A stretch of DNA of 20,327 bases from Acidimicrobiales bacterium (lineage in GTDB: Bacteria > Actinomycetota > Acidimicrobiia > Acidimicrobiales > VFJN01): NCBI GenBank assembly GCA_016936035.1, contig JAFGPU010000094.1, positions 1 through 20,327 on the forward strand, given 5' to 3'. This document shows positions 7,713-14,826 of the stretch, one piece after another. The notes beneath the pieces are model-generated. The model saw only the letters and a program-made list of their open reading frames with translations, made no database searches and was not told where the DNA came from. A program made the translations under genes and the position numbers. The stretch's first letter is position 1. The number at the start of each line of letters is the position of its first letter.

Positions 7713-7727
7713 GTTTGCTAGAAATAC
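7713..7727. promoter_or_regulatory. Operator-like site and promoter region before the globin gene
   Basis: GTTTGCTAGAAATAC shares TTT-n-CTAGA with the dyad at 6946-6962 and lies 6 nt before the globin ATG. AATACT ending 5 nt before the ATG could serve as a weak -10 box. The only spacer available is 37 bp after the regulator stop. Confidence 0.45.
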
Positions 7728-7733
7728 TGGTGC

Positions 7734-8150
7734 ATGGCCAGCACGCCGCACACGGGCGACCTCGACTCCCGCTCGCAGATCCACCACCTCGTCGTCGGCT
7801 TCTACCGCGAGGTCGTCTTCGACGACCTGCTCGAGCCCGTCTTCGGCGAGGTCGCCGAGGTCGACTGGGCCGAGCACATCCCCCGCCTGATCGACTACTG
7901 GTGCCGGGTGCTGCTGGGCGAGACCGGCTACCGCGGCGCGCTGCTCGCCGTGCACGCCCACCTGCACGCTCTCGAGCCGTTGCGCCTCGAGCACTGCGAC
8001 CGCTGGTACCAGCTGTGGGCTCGCAGCGTCGACGACCGCTGGTCGGGGCCGCTGGCGACGCGCGCCAAGGAGCACGCCGCACAGATCATGGCCACCATCG
8101 CCCGGCGGCTGCTCGACGCCGACTGGTCCCCACCCGTCCGCGCCGCCTGA
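7734..8150 (+). CDS. Group III (P) truncated haemoglobin
   Basis: A 138-aa haem protein of the truncated globin family, group III. Seen: the B-helix FYREVVFDDLLEPVF with Tyr24 as the likely B10 residue, the WAEHIPRLIDYWCRVLLG segment, a His74-x7-Pro-Leu pattern giving His74 as the probable proximal F8 ligand, and HCDRWYQLW at 87-95, the region of the group III HFxRWLxLF signature. Group III globins (Ctb of Campylobacter is the best known) bind O2 with very high affinity and are tied to NO/nitrosative stress. It lies 37 bp behind the SufR-like regulator, so the pair is a plausible sensor-effector module. No ribosome binding site is seen. It converges on the hydrolase gene with a 108-bp gap in which I see no clear terminator. 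Confidence 0.9.
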   Translation: MASTPHTGDLDSRSQIHHLVVGFYREVVFDDLLEPVFGEVAEVDWAEHIPRLIDYWCRVLLGETGYRGALLAVHAHLHALEPLRLEHCDRWYQLWARSVDDRWSGPLATRAKEHAAQIMATIARRLLDADWSPPVRAA

Positions 8151-8258
8151 CCGGCGCGCCCTCGCGACCGGGCAGGTCGCATCGCCGGCGCGAGCGACGG
8201 CGTCGGCGAGCAGAGCGCGACCGGCCGCGACGACCGGCACACCCGCCGGATCGGGCGG

Positions 8259-9065
8259 TCACCCCGTCGTGGCCACCGATCGCAGCAGGTTGTCGAGCGC
8301 CTCGTCGAACTCGGTGGGACGCTCGAGATTGGGCAGGTGCCCGGCTCCCTGGATGACCGCCAGGCTCGAGCCCGGGATGCCCTCGTGCATCTCCTCGGCC
8401 ACCGCGACCGGTGTGAAGGCGTCCTCGGTGCCCACCACCACCAGCGTCGGCACCGTCAGGCCCTCGAGGGTGGCGCGGTAGTCCGGCCGCTCGGCGCGCC
8501 CCCGCAGGGCCGCCGCTGCGCCCTCTGCCGGCGCGGCCGTCATCATGGTGCGCACGTGCTCGGCCACCGCTGGGCGTTCGGCCAGCGTCTGGGCGCTGAC
8601 CATGCGGGGCAGCAGCTCCTCGGCATGGTCGGCCATGCCCTCGGCCTGCAGCCGGTCCGCCACCCGGTGGCGTTCCGCCTTGCCCTCGTCGGTCTCGGCT
8701 CGGGGGGTCGTGTCGGCCAGGAGCAGGCCACGGATCCGCTCCGGTCGGAGGCGCACGATCTCCATGGCGATCTGGCCGCCCATCGACAGGCCGCCGAGGA
8801 CGAACCGGTCGATGCCGAGGTGGTCGAGCAGCCCCATGACGTCACCGGCGAACACGTCGAGCGTCGTGGCACCGGGCACGACCGTGGTCTCGCCGTAGCC
8901 CCGCAGGTCGGGGACGACCACCCGCCATCCGGCCGCCGCCACGTGCTCGGCCTGCGGCCGCCACATCGACCGGTCGAACGGGTGGCCGTGGACCAGCACG
9001 AGCGCGTCGCCCTGCCCCGTGTCGTCGTAGCCGATGGTGATGTCCCCGATGGAGGCGCTCGTCAT
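8259..9065 (-). CDS. Alpha/beta-fold hydrolase
   Basis: A 268-aa cytoplasmic protein of the alpha/beta hydrolase family, of usual length. The oxyanion strand reads LVLVHGHPFDRSMW; the nucleophile elbow GLSMGG places Ser94, the acid is Asp215 (VVGTEDAFTP) and the base His243 (GAGHLPNLERP). DLRGYGET follows the second strand as in 3-oxoadipate enol-lactonase and related esterases/haloperoxidase-like enzymes. The substrate is not deducible. The ATG at 9065 is 10 nt after the DinB-like gene's stop, which favours an operon. Yet TAGCAT ends 7 nt upstream and no ribosome site is seen, so an internal leaderless promoter is likely. The longer frame to 9362 is out-of-frame coding of the neighbour. Confidence 0.92.
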   Translation of the reverse strand: MTSASIGDITIGYDDTGQGDALVLVHGHPFDRSMWRPQAEHVAAAGWRVVVPDLRGYGETTVVPGATTLDVFAGDVMGLLDHLGIDRFVLGGLSMGGQIAMEIVRLRPERIRGLLLADTTPRAETDEGKAERHRVADRLQAEGMADHAEELLPRMVSAQTLAERPAVAEHVRTMMTAAPAEGAAAALRGRAERPDYRATLEGLTVPTLVVVGTEDAFTPVAVAEEMHEGIPGSSLAVIQGAGHLPNLERPTEFDEALDNLLRSVATTG

Positions 9066-9072
9066 GGTGGTG

Positions 9073-9078
9073 ATGCTA
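9073..9078 (-). promoter_or_regulatory. Leaderless -10 box of the hydrolase gene
   Basis: Minus-strand TAGCAT ends 7 nt before the ATG at 9065. Its first three bases are the TAG stop codon of the preceding gene. Confidence 0.5.
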
Positions 9079-9678
9079 CGGACCGGGCGGCGGCGCCCAC
9101 GTCGGCGCTCGGCCGGTGAGGCCCAGCACGCGGTCGAGCAGGGCGGCGTCGTCGGGGACCTCGACCACGGGCCCGAAGAGGCCGTCGCGTGCCGCCTCCT
9201 GGCCCGGCTCGGCGAAGCCGTCCACGAACTGGTGGACGACCTCCAGCAGGCCGGGATCGCACGCGAAGCGTTGCCCGGAGGCCCGGGCGACGTCCCACCC
9301 GTGGATGACGAGCTCGTCGAGAACGACCAACCCGGCGATGTCCCCGGGCAGGTCGAGGCCACCCGCCTGGGTCATACCCTGCCACGCCACCGGGTCCTGC
9401 CAGGCGGCGGCCAGCCTCTCCAGGTCGGCGGGGATGCGCTCGCGCCAGTCGTCGCCCAGGCGCGAGGCGTCGCCCGACGGGCCCTGCGCCGCCGTCGCGC
9501 CCGTGTCCTTCGCCGCCGCCGCCGTGAACGCGAGCGCCAGGCCCCCGACGTGGTCGACCAGGTCGCCCAGCGAATAGGCGGGGCACGGCGTGGGCGCGCC
9601 GAGCATCCCGTCGGGGATGCCTCGGACGAGGTCGGCCATCGTGCGGGCCGCGGGTCGCAGGTCGACGGGTGCGGTCAT
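9076..9678 (-). CDS. TIGR03086-like DinB-fold protein, mycothiol-dependent transferase/isomerase type
   Basis: A 200-aa cytoplasmic four-helix DinB-fold protein of the actinobacterial mycothiol-maleylpyruvate-isomerase-like group. Seen: an early TPCPAYSLGDLVDHVGG segment and LDELVIHGWDVARA. His43, Glu122 and His126 match the H-...-E-x3-H metal triad described for mycothiol-dependent maleylpyruvate isomerase. Members use mycothiol as cofactor or transfer it to electrophiles; the substrate here is unknown. GGAGGAG stands 8 nt before the ATG. It lies 74 bp after the PLP-lyase stop and 10 bp before the hydrolase start, all on the same strand. Confidence 0.87.
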   Translation of the reverse strand: MTAPVDLRPAARTMADLVRGIPDGMLGAPTPCPAYSLGDLVDHVGGLALAFTAAAAKDTGATAAQGPSGDASRLGDDWRERIPADLERLAAAWQDPVAWQGMTQAGGLDLPGDIAGLVVLDELVIHGWDVARASGQRFACDPGLLEVVHQFVDGFAEPGQEAARDGLFGPVVEVPDDAALLDRVLGLTGRAPTWAPPPGP

Positions 9679-9752
9679 GCGGTTCGCTCCTCCGGTCAGG
9701 GTCGGGTCACCGACTCAGACCGCGGCACGGCGCCGAACTCATCGGCGCGGGC

Positions 9753-10853
9753 TCACCCCGCAGTCACGTGGTGGTCGGCGACGATCGCCCGCACGCCGGC
9801 GGCGAACCGCTCGACGTCCTCGGCCGTCGTGGCGAAGCTCGTCATCCACCGCACCACCGAGGCCGGACGGTCCCAGTCCCAGAAGAACGACCAGTCCTGC
9901 AGCGGCTCGATGGCCGCGGCCGGCACCGTGACGAAGACGGCGTTCACCTCCGGGGGCGCCACGACCTCGACCCCGGGAATGCCGGCGACCGACCGGGCGA
10001 GCTCGGCGGCCATGGCGTTGGCGTGGGTGGCGTTGCGCACCCACAGATCGTCCTCGAGCAGAGCAAGCGCCTGGGCGGCGAGGAAGCGACTTTTCGACGC
10101 CAGCTGGCCGGCCTGCTTGCGCACGAACGCCGCCCGTTCCGCCAGCGCCGGGCGCAGGTAGACGATCGCCTCGCCGGACACGGCGCCGTTCTTGGTCATG
10201 CCGAAGGTCATCAGGTCGACGCCGGTGTCGCGGATCATCGTGCGGACGTCGCTGCCCGCGGCGGCGACCGCGTTGGCGATGCGGGCGCCGTCGACGTGCA
10301 CGAGCAGGTCGTTGGCGTGGGCGCGCTCGCACACCGCGGCGATCTCGTCCGCCGTGTAGAGGGTGCCCATCTCGGTCGACTGGGTGATGGACACCGCGGC
10401 GGGCTGCGGGTGGTGCTCGCTGCCGAGCCACTGCAGGTAGGGGTCGATGGCCTCGGGCGCGAGCTTGCCGTGCTCGTGCGGGACGGGGACGACGCTGACG
10501 CCGGCGAAGCGGACGAGCGCCCCGCACTCGTCCACGACGAGGTGGGCCGACTCGGTGCTGACGACCGCCTGCCACGGCTGGAGCACGGAGGCGAGGCCGG
10601 CCACGTTGGCGCCGGTGCCGCTCCAGCACAGCAGCGACTCGACGGGGGCGTCGAACAGGTCGCGGAACGCCTGGGACGCCCGCCGGGTCCAGTCGTCGTC
10701 GCCGTAGGCGAGCGCGGTCCCCTCGTTGGCGGCAGCGATGGCGGCGATCACCTCGGGCGAGGCCCCGGCCGCGTTGTCGCTGGCGAACGAGCGGGCGGGC
10801 GGGGGCGGAAGGGCTGGCGTCAACGGAGGCTCCGGTCGTGGGCTCGTGGTCAT
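9753..10853 (-). CDS. PLP-dependent beta-eliminating lyase / threonine-aldolase-family enzyme
   Basis: A 366-aa fold-type I PLP enzyme of the threonine aldolase/beta-eliminating lyase family. Seen: SFASDNAAGASPEVIAAI near the N-terminus, GDDDW at about 51-55, Asp188 in HVDGARI for the pyridine nitrogen, and Lys221 in FGMTKNGAVSG as the Schiff-base lysine. Classical family members cleave L-threonine or allo-threonine to glycine and acetaldehyde; others eliminate at C-beta. The N-terminal 20 residues are Pro-rich and look disordered. The start at 10853 overlaps the methyltransferase stop by 4 bp (ATGA), so translation is coupled. The frame is open upstream to 13277 only as antisense of other genes. 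Confidence 0.9.
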   Translation of the reverse strand: MTTSPRPEPPLTPALPPPPARSFASDNAAGASPEVIAAIAAANEGTALAYGDDDWTRRASQAFRDLFDAPVESLLCWSGTGANVAGLASVLQPWQAVVSTESAHLVVDECGALVRFAGVSVVPVPHEHGKLAPEAIDPYLQWLGSEHHPQPAAVSITQSTEMGTLYTADEIAAVCERAHANDLLVHVDGARIANAVAAAGSDVRTMIRDTGVDLMTFGMTKNGAVSGEAIVYLRPALAERAAFVRKQAGQLASKSRFLAAQALALLEDDLWVRNATHANAMAAELARSVAGIPGVEVVAPPEVNAVFVTVPAAAIEPLQDWSFFWDWDRPASVVRWMTSFATTAEDVERFAAGVRAIVADHHVTAG

Positions 10854-11479
10854 GGCTTCCGGGCGACGCCCTCGTAGAGGTAGCCGGGCGTCCTCGGGCT
10901 GCCCTTGAGGTAGTGGTTGTCGAGGGAGACGACCTCGAAGCCCGCGTCGGCGACGATCTCGTCGATGCGACGGTCGAAGTGGCACCCGCCGGCGATCCGG
11001 CGCTGGAGCGGCGTGAGGCGGTGCTGCCACTTCGCGACGCGCACGTCGGGTGAGAGCCCGTGCTCGAGGAAGTGCAGCTGCCCGCCGGGGCGCAGCACGC
11101 GGTGCACCTCGCGCAGGGCGACGGCGACATCGGGGATCGTGCAGAGGGTGAAGGTGCTGAGCGCACTGTCGACCGACTCGTCCGGCAGCGGGATGTCCTC
11201 GCCGTCGAGGCCGATGAACTCCACCGGGATGTCGCTGGCGGCCAGCCGGCGCGCGCCCAGGCGCCGGCCCGTGACCGCCGGGTCGACGGCCAGCACGCGG
11301 CGGACCGTGGCGGGCAGGTGGGGCTGGTTGAGCCCCGAACCGAACCCGATCTCGAGCACGTCGCCGTGCAACCCCTCGGCGACACGGGCCCGCAGGTCGC
11401 CGATCTCGCCGACCCCGCACACGCGGTCGATGACACGTGGCAGGACCTGATGCTCGTAGAAGGCGCCGAGCGAGCGCAT
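10850..11479 (-). CDS. Class I SAM-dependent methyltransferase, METTL7-like
   Basis: A 209-aa cytoplasmic methyltransferase. Motif I is VLEIGFGSGLN (about 41-51), followed by the acidic VLAVDPA, LPDESVDSALSTFTLCTIPD (motif II region) and LREVHRVLRPGGQLHFLEHG (motif III). The later AGGCHFDRR and DAGFEVVSLDN segments resemble the METTL7/TMT1 group, some animal members of which methylate alkyl thiols; function in bacteria is unproven. The ATG at 11479 is the best-placed start before the homology, though only a weak purine stretch precedes it and the frame continues upstream. Its stop overlaps the PLP-lyase start (ATGA). It is divergent from the P450 unit. Confidence 0.85.
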   Translation of the reverse strand: MRSLGAFYEHQVLPRVIDRVCGVGEIGDLRARVAEGLHGDVLEIGFGSGLNQPHLPATVRRVLAVDPAVTGRRLGARRLAASDIPVEFIGLDGEDIPLPDESVDSALSTFTLCTIPDVAVALREVHRVLRPGGQLHFLEHGLSPDVRVAKWQHRLTPLQRRIAGGCHFDRRIDEIVADAGFEVVSLDNHYLKGSPRTPGYLYEGVARKP

Positions 11480-11604
11480 CAGCTCGCGCCCCGGACGGCG
11501 GTCGGTGGTCGTCGCACGGCTCCACTCTGCCGCGAACGGGGCGGTGCCGGCGATCGGGGCGCATTCTCGATCCGCGCTGTACGGGCTCCCGGGGAAGGAG
11601 CACA

Positions 11605-11721
11605 ATGGCCTGCAACGGGTACAGGCCGTCCGCGTCCGCCTCGGCGTCCGAGGACCTGGCCGATGAGCAGGAGGCGGAGCTCGTGACCCTTGCAGCGCGC
11701 GATGCGGGCGACCGACGATGA
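11605..11721 (+). CDS. 38-codon ORF overlapping the P450 start (coupling peptide or small protein)
   Basis: A 38-aa peptide, opening MACNGYRPSASASASEDL, hydrophilic and acidic in the middle, with no match I recognise. AAGGAG lies 4 nt before its ATG, while the P450 itself has no ribosome site. The stop overlaps the P450 ATG as ATGA (11718-11721), the standard sign of translational coupling. It could be a real small protein (a P450 partner or leader) or only a device that delivers ribosomes to the P450. Confidence 0.5.
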   Translation: MACNGYRPSASASASEDLADEQEAELVTLAARDAGDRR

Positions 11722-12977
11722 CCATCGAGGCGATGGCGGCGTGGGGGTCGTACGACAGGGACGATCCGTTCCCCCTGTTCGCGCAGGTGCGCGAGCTCGG
11801 CGCGGTGCATGCGGTGACGCTGGCCGACGGGCACGACGCCTTGCTCGTCGTCCGCTACGACGAGGCACGGACTGCGCTCAACGACCCGCGACTCTCCAAG
11901 GACATGCACGCCGCGCTCGCCACGGGCGCCGGCGTGGTGGCCGAGGGACTGCCGGGGCGGGCGTTCGCCCGGCACATGCTCAGCGTCGACCCGCCCGACC
12001 ACACCCGGCTCCGCCGTCTCGTGTCGGCCGCCTTCACCCCCCGCAGGATCGAGGCGCTGCGCCCCCGCGTGCAGGCCATCGTTTACGGTCTGCTCGACGA
12101 CATCGCGGCACACGGACCTGACGCCCGGGTCGATCTGGTGGGCACCCTCGCCTTCCCGCTGCCGTTCACGGTCATCTGCGAGCTGCTCGGCGTGCCCGAG
12201 CCGGACCGGGCCTCGCTCGGCGCTGGCCTCACGGCCCTGCTCGTCCCCACCGCGACGGCAGACGAGTACGCACGCGCCAAGGAGGCGTCGGACGCCGTCG
12301 TGGCCATGCTGGAGGCGCTGGTCGAGGCCAAGCGGGCCGCCCCCGGCGACGACCTGGTCAGCGGGTTGATCAGTGCCCGTGACGGCGACGAGCGCCTCAC
12401 CACCCAGGAGCTGCTCTCCACGATCTTCCAGCTGATCGTGGCCGGGCACGACACGACCACCAGCCTCATCGGCAACAGCGTCGTCGCCCTGTTCCGCAAC
12501 CCTGCCCAGCTCGCAGAGCTGCGCGCCGACCCCGACAAGGTCGCGGCGGTCGTCGAGGAGGTCCTGCGGTACGACCCACCCGTCCCCCACTCGACCTTCC
12601 GCTACGCGACCGAACCCGTGCAGATCGGTGAGGTGATCCCCGCCGGCGCGCAGGTCGTCATCTGCCTGGCGGCCGCCAACCGCGACCCGACGCGCTACAC
12701 CGACGCCGACGTGCTCGACATCGATCGGACCGAGGCTCGGCACCTGGCGTTCGGCCACGGCATCCACCACTGCCTCGGCGCGCCCCTGGCCCGGATGGAG
12801 GGTCAGATCGCCCTCCGGTCCCTGCTGCACCGCTTCCCCGACCTCCGCCTCGCCATCGGCGTCGACGAGCCGCACTGGGGCCACGGTGACGGGCTCGTCC
12901 TGCGCGGACTCTCCGAGCTGCCCGTCGTTCCCGGGCCTGCGCTCGCTCCGCACGCGTCGCAGCAAGTGCCTCCCTGA
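11718..12977 (+). CDS. Cytochrome P450 (soluble bacterial class)
   Basis: A 419-aa haem monooxygenase without a membrane anchor. Seen: DPPDHTRLRRLVSAAFTPRR in the C-helix region, the I-helix oxygen-activation motif A242-GHDTT, the K-helix ExxR (E281-R284), and the haem loop FGHGIHHCLGAPLAR with proximal ligand Cys352. The oxygen-binding Thr is present, so normal hydroxylation chemistry is expected; the substrate is unknown. No ferredoxin or reductase gene lies in the window, so electrons come from elsewhere. The ATG overlaps the stop of a 38-codon ORF by 4 bp. It is divergent from the methyltransferase/lyase run, and its end faces the DoxX-like gene across a long hairpin. Confidence 0.95.
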   Translation: MTIEAMAAWGSYDRDDPFPLFAQVRELGAVHAVTLADGHDALLVVRYDEARTALNDPRLSKDMHAALATGAGVVAEGLPGRAFARHMLSVDPPDHTRLRRLVSAAFTPRRIEALRPRVQAIVYGLLDDIAAHGPDARVDLVGTLAFPLPFTVICELLGVPEPDRASLGAGLTALLVPTATADEYARAKEASDAVVAMLEALVEAKRAAPGDDLVSGLISARDGDERLTTQELLSTIFQLIVAGHDTTTSLIGNSVVALFRNPAQLAELRADPDKVAAVVEEVLRYDPPVPHSTFRYATEPVQIGEVIPAGAQVVICLAAANRDPTRYTDADVLDIDRTEARHLAFGHGIHHCLGAPLARMEGQIALRSLLHRFPDLRLAIGVDEPHWGHGDGLVLRGLSELPVVPGPALAPHASQQVPP

Positions 12978-13046
12978 CGCCGGTCGATGGTGACGGGGTG
13001 GCTGTGCAGCGACAGGAACCGCTCCGGGTGTGCGAGACGGGACGCC

Positions 13047-13105
13047 TCGGGTGGCGCGGGCCTGGAGCATGCCCACCTGGATGCTCCCAGCCTCCCGCCA
13101 CCCGA
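13047..13105. terminator. Long two-part hairpin, likely bidirectional terminator
   Basis: Outer arms TCGGGTGGCG (13047-13056) and CGCCACCCGA (13096-13105) pair perfectly over 10 bp. Inside, GGAGCAT (13064-13070) and ATGCTCC (13081-13087) pair over 7 bp around a 10-nt loop. It sits in the 158-bp gap between the converging P450 and DoxX-like genes. There is no T-tract, which is usual for high-G+C terminators. Confidence 0.6.
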
Positions 13106-13135
13106 CAACACCAACGCGGAGACGATCGACTGCCG

Positions 13136-13576
13136 TCAGACCCTCGAGGGCCGCCGGTCGAAGGCGGTCGCCAGGCGGGCGAGCGTCAACGCCGCGAGCA
13201 GGAGCCCGAAATCGCGCAGGGCGATGTCGTAGAAGTCGGCCTGCAGCAACAGGTTGACGATGATCCCGGCGAGCCACGCGGCGACGAGGTAGCCGCCGAA
13301 CCTGGGACGGAGGGCGACGACGAGACCAGCGACGATCTCGATGACCCCGATGGCGAGCAGCGCCTGGTGGGCGTTGCCGGGCACCAGGTCGTTGATCTCC
13401 GGTGCCAGGTAGATGCGCCAGTCCACGAGCCAGTCGAGGAACTTGTCGATCCCGAACAGGATCGGGGCGACGGTGAACCCGATGCGCAGCAGGGTGAAGG
13501 CCTGGAAGGCCGGATCGCCGAGCCGACGCTCGGCGGTGCCGAGGGAGACGGCTCGGTCGGCGGTCGTGGTGGACAT
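13136..13576 (-). CDS. DoxX-like four-helix membrane protein
   Basis: A 146-aa inner-membrane protein with about four hydrophobic segments (about 26-48, 66-88, 92-112 and 118-136). LLRIGFTVAPILFGIDKFLDW, AIGVIEIVAGLVVALRPRFGGYLVAAWLAGI and the C-terminal DIALRDFGLLLAALTLARLA resemble DoxX/DoxD-like proteins, which take part in thiosulfate-quinone or oxidative-stress redox systems. Its exact role is not known. AGGAGG stands 5 nt before the ATG and a full promoter lies further up. It is divergent from a SufR-like regulator. Confidence 0.8.
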   Translation of the reverse strand: MSTTTADRAVSLGTAERRLGDPAFQAFTLLRIGFTVAPILFGIDKFLDWLVDWRIYLAPEINDLVPGNAHQALLAIGVIEIVAGLVVALRPRFGGYLVAAWLAGIIVNLLLQADFYDIALRDFGLLLAALTLARLATAFDRRPSRV

Positions 13577-13600
13577 CGCAACCTCCTCTATAAGTCAGTG

Positions 13601-13616
13601 TCTTTGACGTTAGAGA
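13601..13616. promoter_or_regulatory. Imperfect dyad over the DoxX -10 box, candidate operator
   Basis: TCTTTGACGTTAGAGA pairs at 6 of 8 positions around the central ACGT and covers the -10 element. Read on the minus strand it begins TCTCTAACG and continues TCAAAGAC, resembling TCTTTATCTAGTAAAGAC at the other SufR-like locus. Confidence 0.4.
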
Positions 13617-13635
13617 GGGCTCGTTGTTCCGTCAA
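13607..13635 (-). promoter_or_regulatory. Sigma-70-type promoter of the DoxX-like gene
   Basis: On the minus strand TTGACG (13630-13635) is followed after exactly 17 bp by TAACGT (13607-13612). This is the best complete promoter in the window, upstream of the AGGAGG site and ATG at 13576. Confidence 0.65.
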
Positions 13636-13648
13636 GGTTCTTAGGTTT

Positions 13649-13654
13649 TAGACT
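13649..13654 (+). promoter_or_regulatory. Leaderless -10 box of second SufR-like regulator
   Basis: TAGACT ends 6 nt before the ATG at 13661. No ribosome binding site is present. Confidence 0.55.
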
Positions 13655-13660
13655 CTGACC

Positions 13661-14374
13661 ATGGACCCGGCAGAGGACCTCGAGCGGCGCATCAGCGGCA
13701 TCGCCGCCTTGGACCAGCCGTTGCGGCGCGACCTGTACCGACTGCTCTCCGAGCGACGGGGCGCCTGGGTGACCCGCGACGAGGCGTCGGCAGCGCTCGA
13801 CGTGCCGCGCTCGGTCGCGGCATTCCACCTCGACAAGCTGGTGGAGGCGGGCGTGGTCGAGGTCACCTTCGAGCGCACCACGGGCCGCACCGGTCCGGGG
13901 GCGGGGCGGCCCGCCAAGCTCTATCGGCGAGCGACGAGCGAGGTGTCCGCGTCGGTGCCCGAACGTCGTTACGACCTGGCGGGGTCGCTCCTGGCGACCG
14001 CCATCGCCGAGGCGGAGCGCACCGGGGCGCCGATCGCCGAGTGCCTCAGCACCAGCGCACGGGCGGCAGGCCGTGCCATCGGCAGGGAGGCAGCCGACGC
14101 GACGGGCCGGCTCACGACCCGTGAGGCGCGGCGACGCACCGTCCTCGAGCTCCTTTCCCGTCACGGTTACGAGCCCGCAGTCGGCGCGCGGGGCGAGATC
14201 GCGCTCGTCAACTGTCCGTTCCACCGCCTCGCCGAGGAGCACCGCAGCCTCGTGTGCGGCATGAACCTCGATCTCCTCGCCGGGCTCCTCGAAGGGATCG
14301 GGCCGGCCGATCGCCTCGATGCCCGGCTCGATCCCGAGCCCGGCTACTGCTGCGTGCGCATCAGGGCTGCATGA
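13661..14374 (+). CDS. Second ArsR-superfamily (SufR-like) regulator with Cys-rich C-terminus
   Basis: A 237-aa DNA-binding protein. Winged helix at about 12-90: LDQPLRRDLYRLLSERRG, recognition region LDVPRSVAAFHLDKLVEAGVVEV, wing GAGRPAKLYRR. The C-terminal domain carries the COG2345 hallmark VNCPFHRLAEEHRSLVCGMN and ends with GYCCVRI: Cys185, Cys199, Cys230 and Cys231. The first pair has the same x13 spacing as the regulator at 7034, so the two are of one subfamily and may hold an Fe-S cluster (inference from SufR). TAGACT 6 nt before the ATG indicates a leaderless message. It is divergent from the DoxX-like gene, with a dyad between them. It converges on the MarR gene with a 27-bp gap and no visible terminator. 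Confidence 0.86.
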   Translation: MDPAEDLERRISGIAALDQPLRRDLYRLLSERRGAWVTRDEASAALDVPRSVAAFHLDKLVEAGVVEVTFERTTGRTGPGAGRPAKLYRRATSEVSASVPERRYDLAGSLLATAIAEAERTGAPIAECLSTSARAAGRAIGREAADATGRLTTREARRRTVLELLSRHGYEPAVGARGEIALVNCPFHRLAEEHRSLVCGMNLDLLAGLLEGIGPADRLDARLDPEPGYCCVRIRAA

Positions 14375-14401
14375 GCACCGGCCGACCCGGCGCGCCAGAC
14401 C

Positions 14402-14821
14402 TCATGGTGTGGCGGGGAGATCGTCCCAGAGCGTGGCGAACCGGGTGCGCAGGCGGGAGAGCTCTTCGAGGTGTGCTGCGGCGAGCGACTCGACCTTCTC
14501 GGTGCCCGTCGGCGTGAGGCGAAGGCGCACGACGCGCTGATCGTCGCGGTCGTCGACGCGCTCGAGGAGACCGGCCGCCTCGGCGCGGTCGACCAGCTCC
14601 ACCGCGCTGTGGTGCCGCAGCAGCAGGTGCTCGGCGACCTCTCGAATGGACGGCGGCGAGCCGTGCCCGCGGACGGCGAGCAGGAGCTGGTGCTGCGCGC
14701 CGGTGAGACCCACACCCTTGGCCTGGTCGTCGCTCCAGTGCAGGAAACGGCGCAAGCCGTCGCGGAAGGCGAGGAGCCGCTCGAAGTCGGCGTCGGTCAG
14801 GGTGGCCCGGTGAGGCACCAT
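14402..14821 (-). CDS. MarR-family transcriptional regulator
   Basis: A 139-aa protein of normal MarR length. Seen: an N-terminal dimerisation helix FERLLAFRDGLRRFLHW, LTGAQHQLLLAVRG, the winged-helix core SIREVAEHLLLRHHSAVELVDRAEAAGLLERV and the wing DDRDDQRVVRLRLTPTG with the DxRxxR family signature. MarR dimers bind palindromes and let go on binding small acids or on oxidation. The only evident target is the palindrome in the 25-bp gap to the divergent ClC gene, so it likely represses both itself and the transporter. TATCGT 6 nt before the ATG indicates a leaderless start. Confidence 0.93.
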   Translation of the reverse strand: MVPHRATLTDADFERLLAFRDGLRRFLHWSDDQAKGVGLTGAQHQLLLAVRGHGSPPSIREVAEHLLLRHHSAVELVDRAEAAGLLERVDDRDDQRVVRLRLTPTGTEKVESLAAAHLEELSRLRTRFATLWDDLPATP

Positions 14822-14826
14822 CGCCT

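Noticed and set aside
8151..8258. Terminator between the globin and hydrolase genes
   Set aside because: Only short CCGG-type repeats are seen, no stem clearly longer than expected in G+C-rich sequence.
10854..13277. N-terminal extension of the PLP lyase to a 1174-codon minus-strand frame
   Set aside because: The extension lies in other frames of the methyltransferase and antisense to the P450 and has no domain signal. The lyase begins at 10853 with an ATGA overlap.
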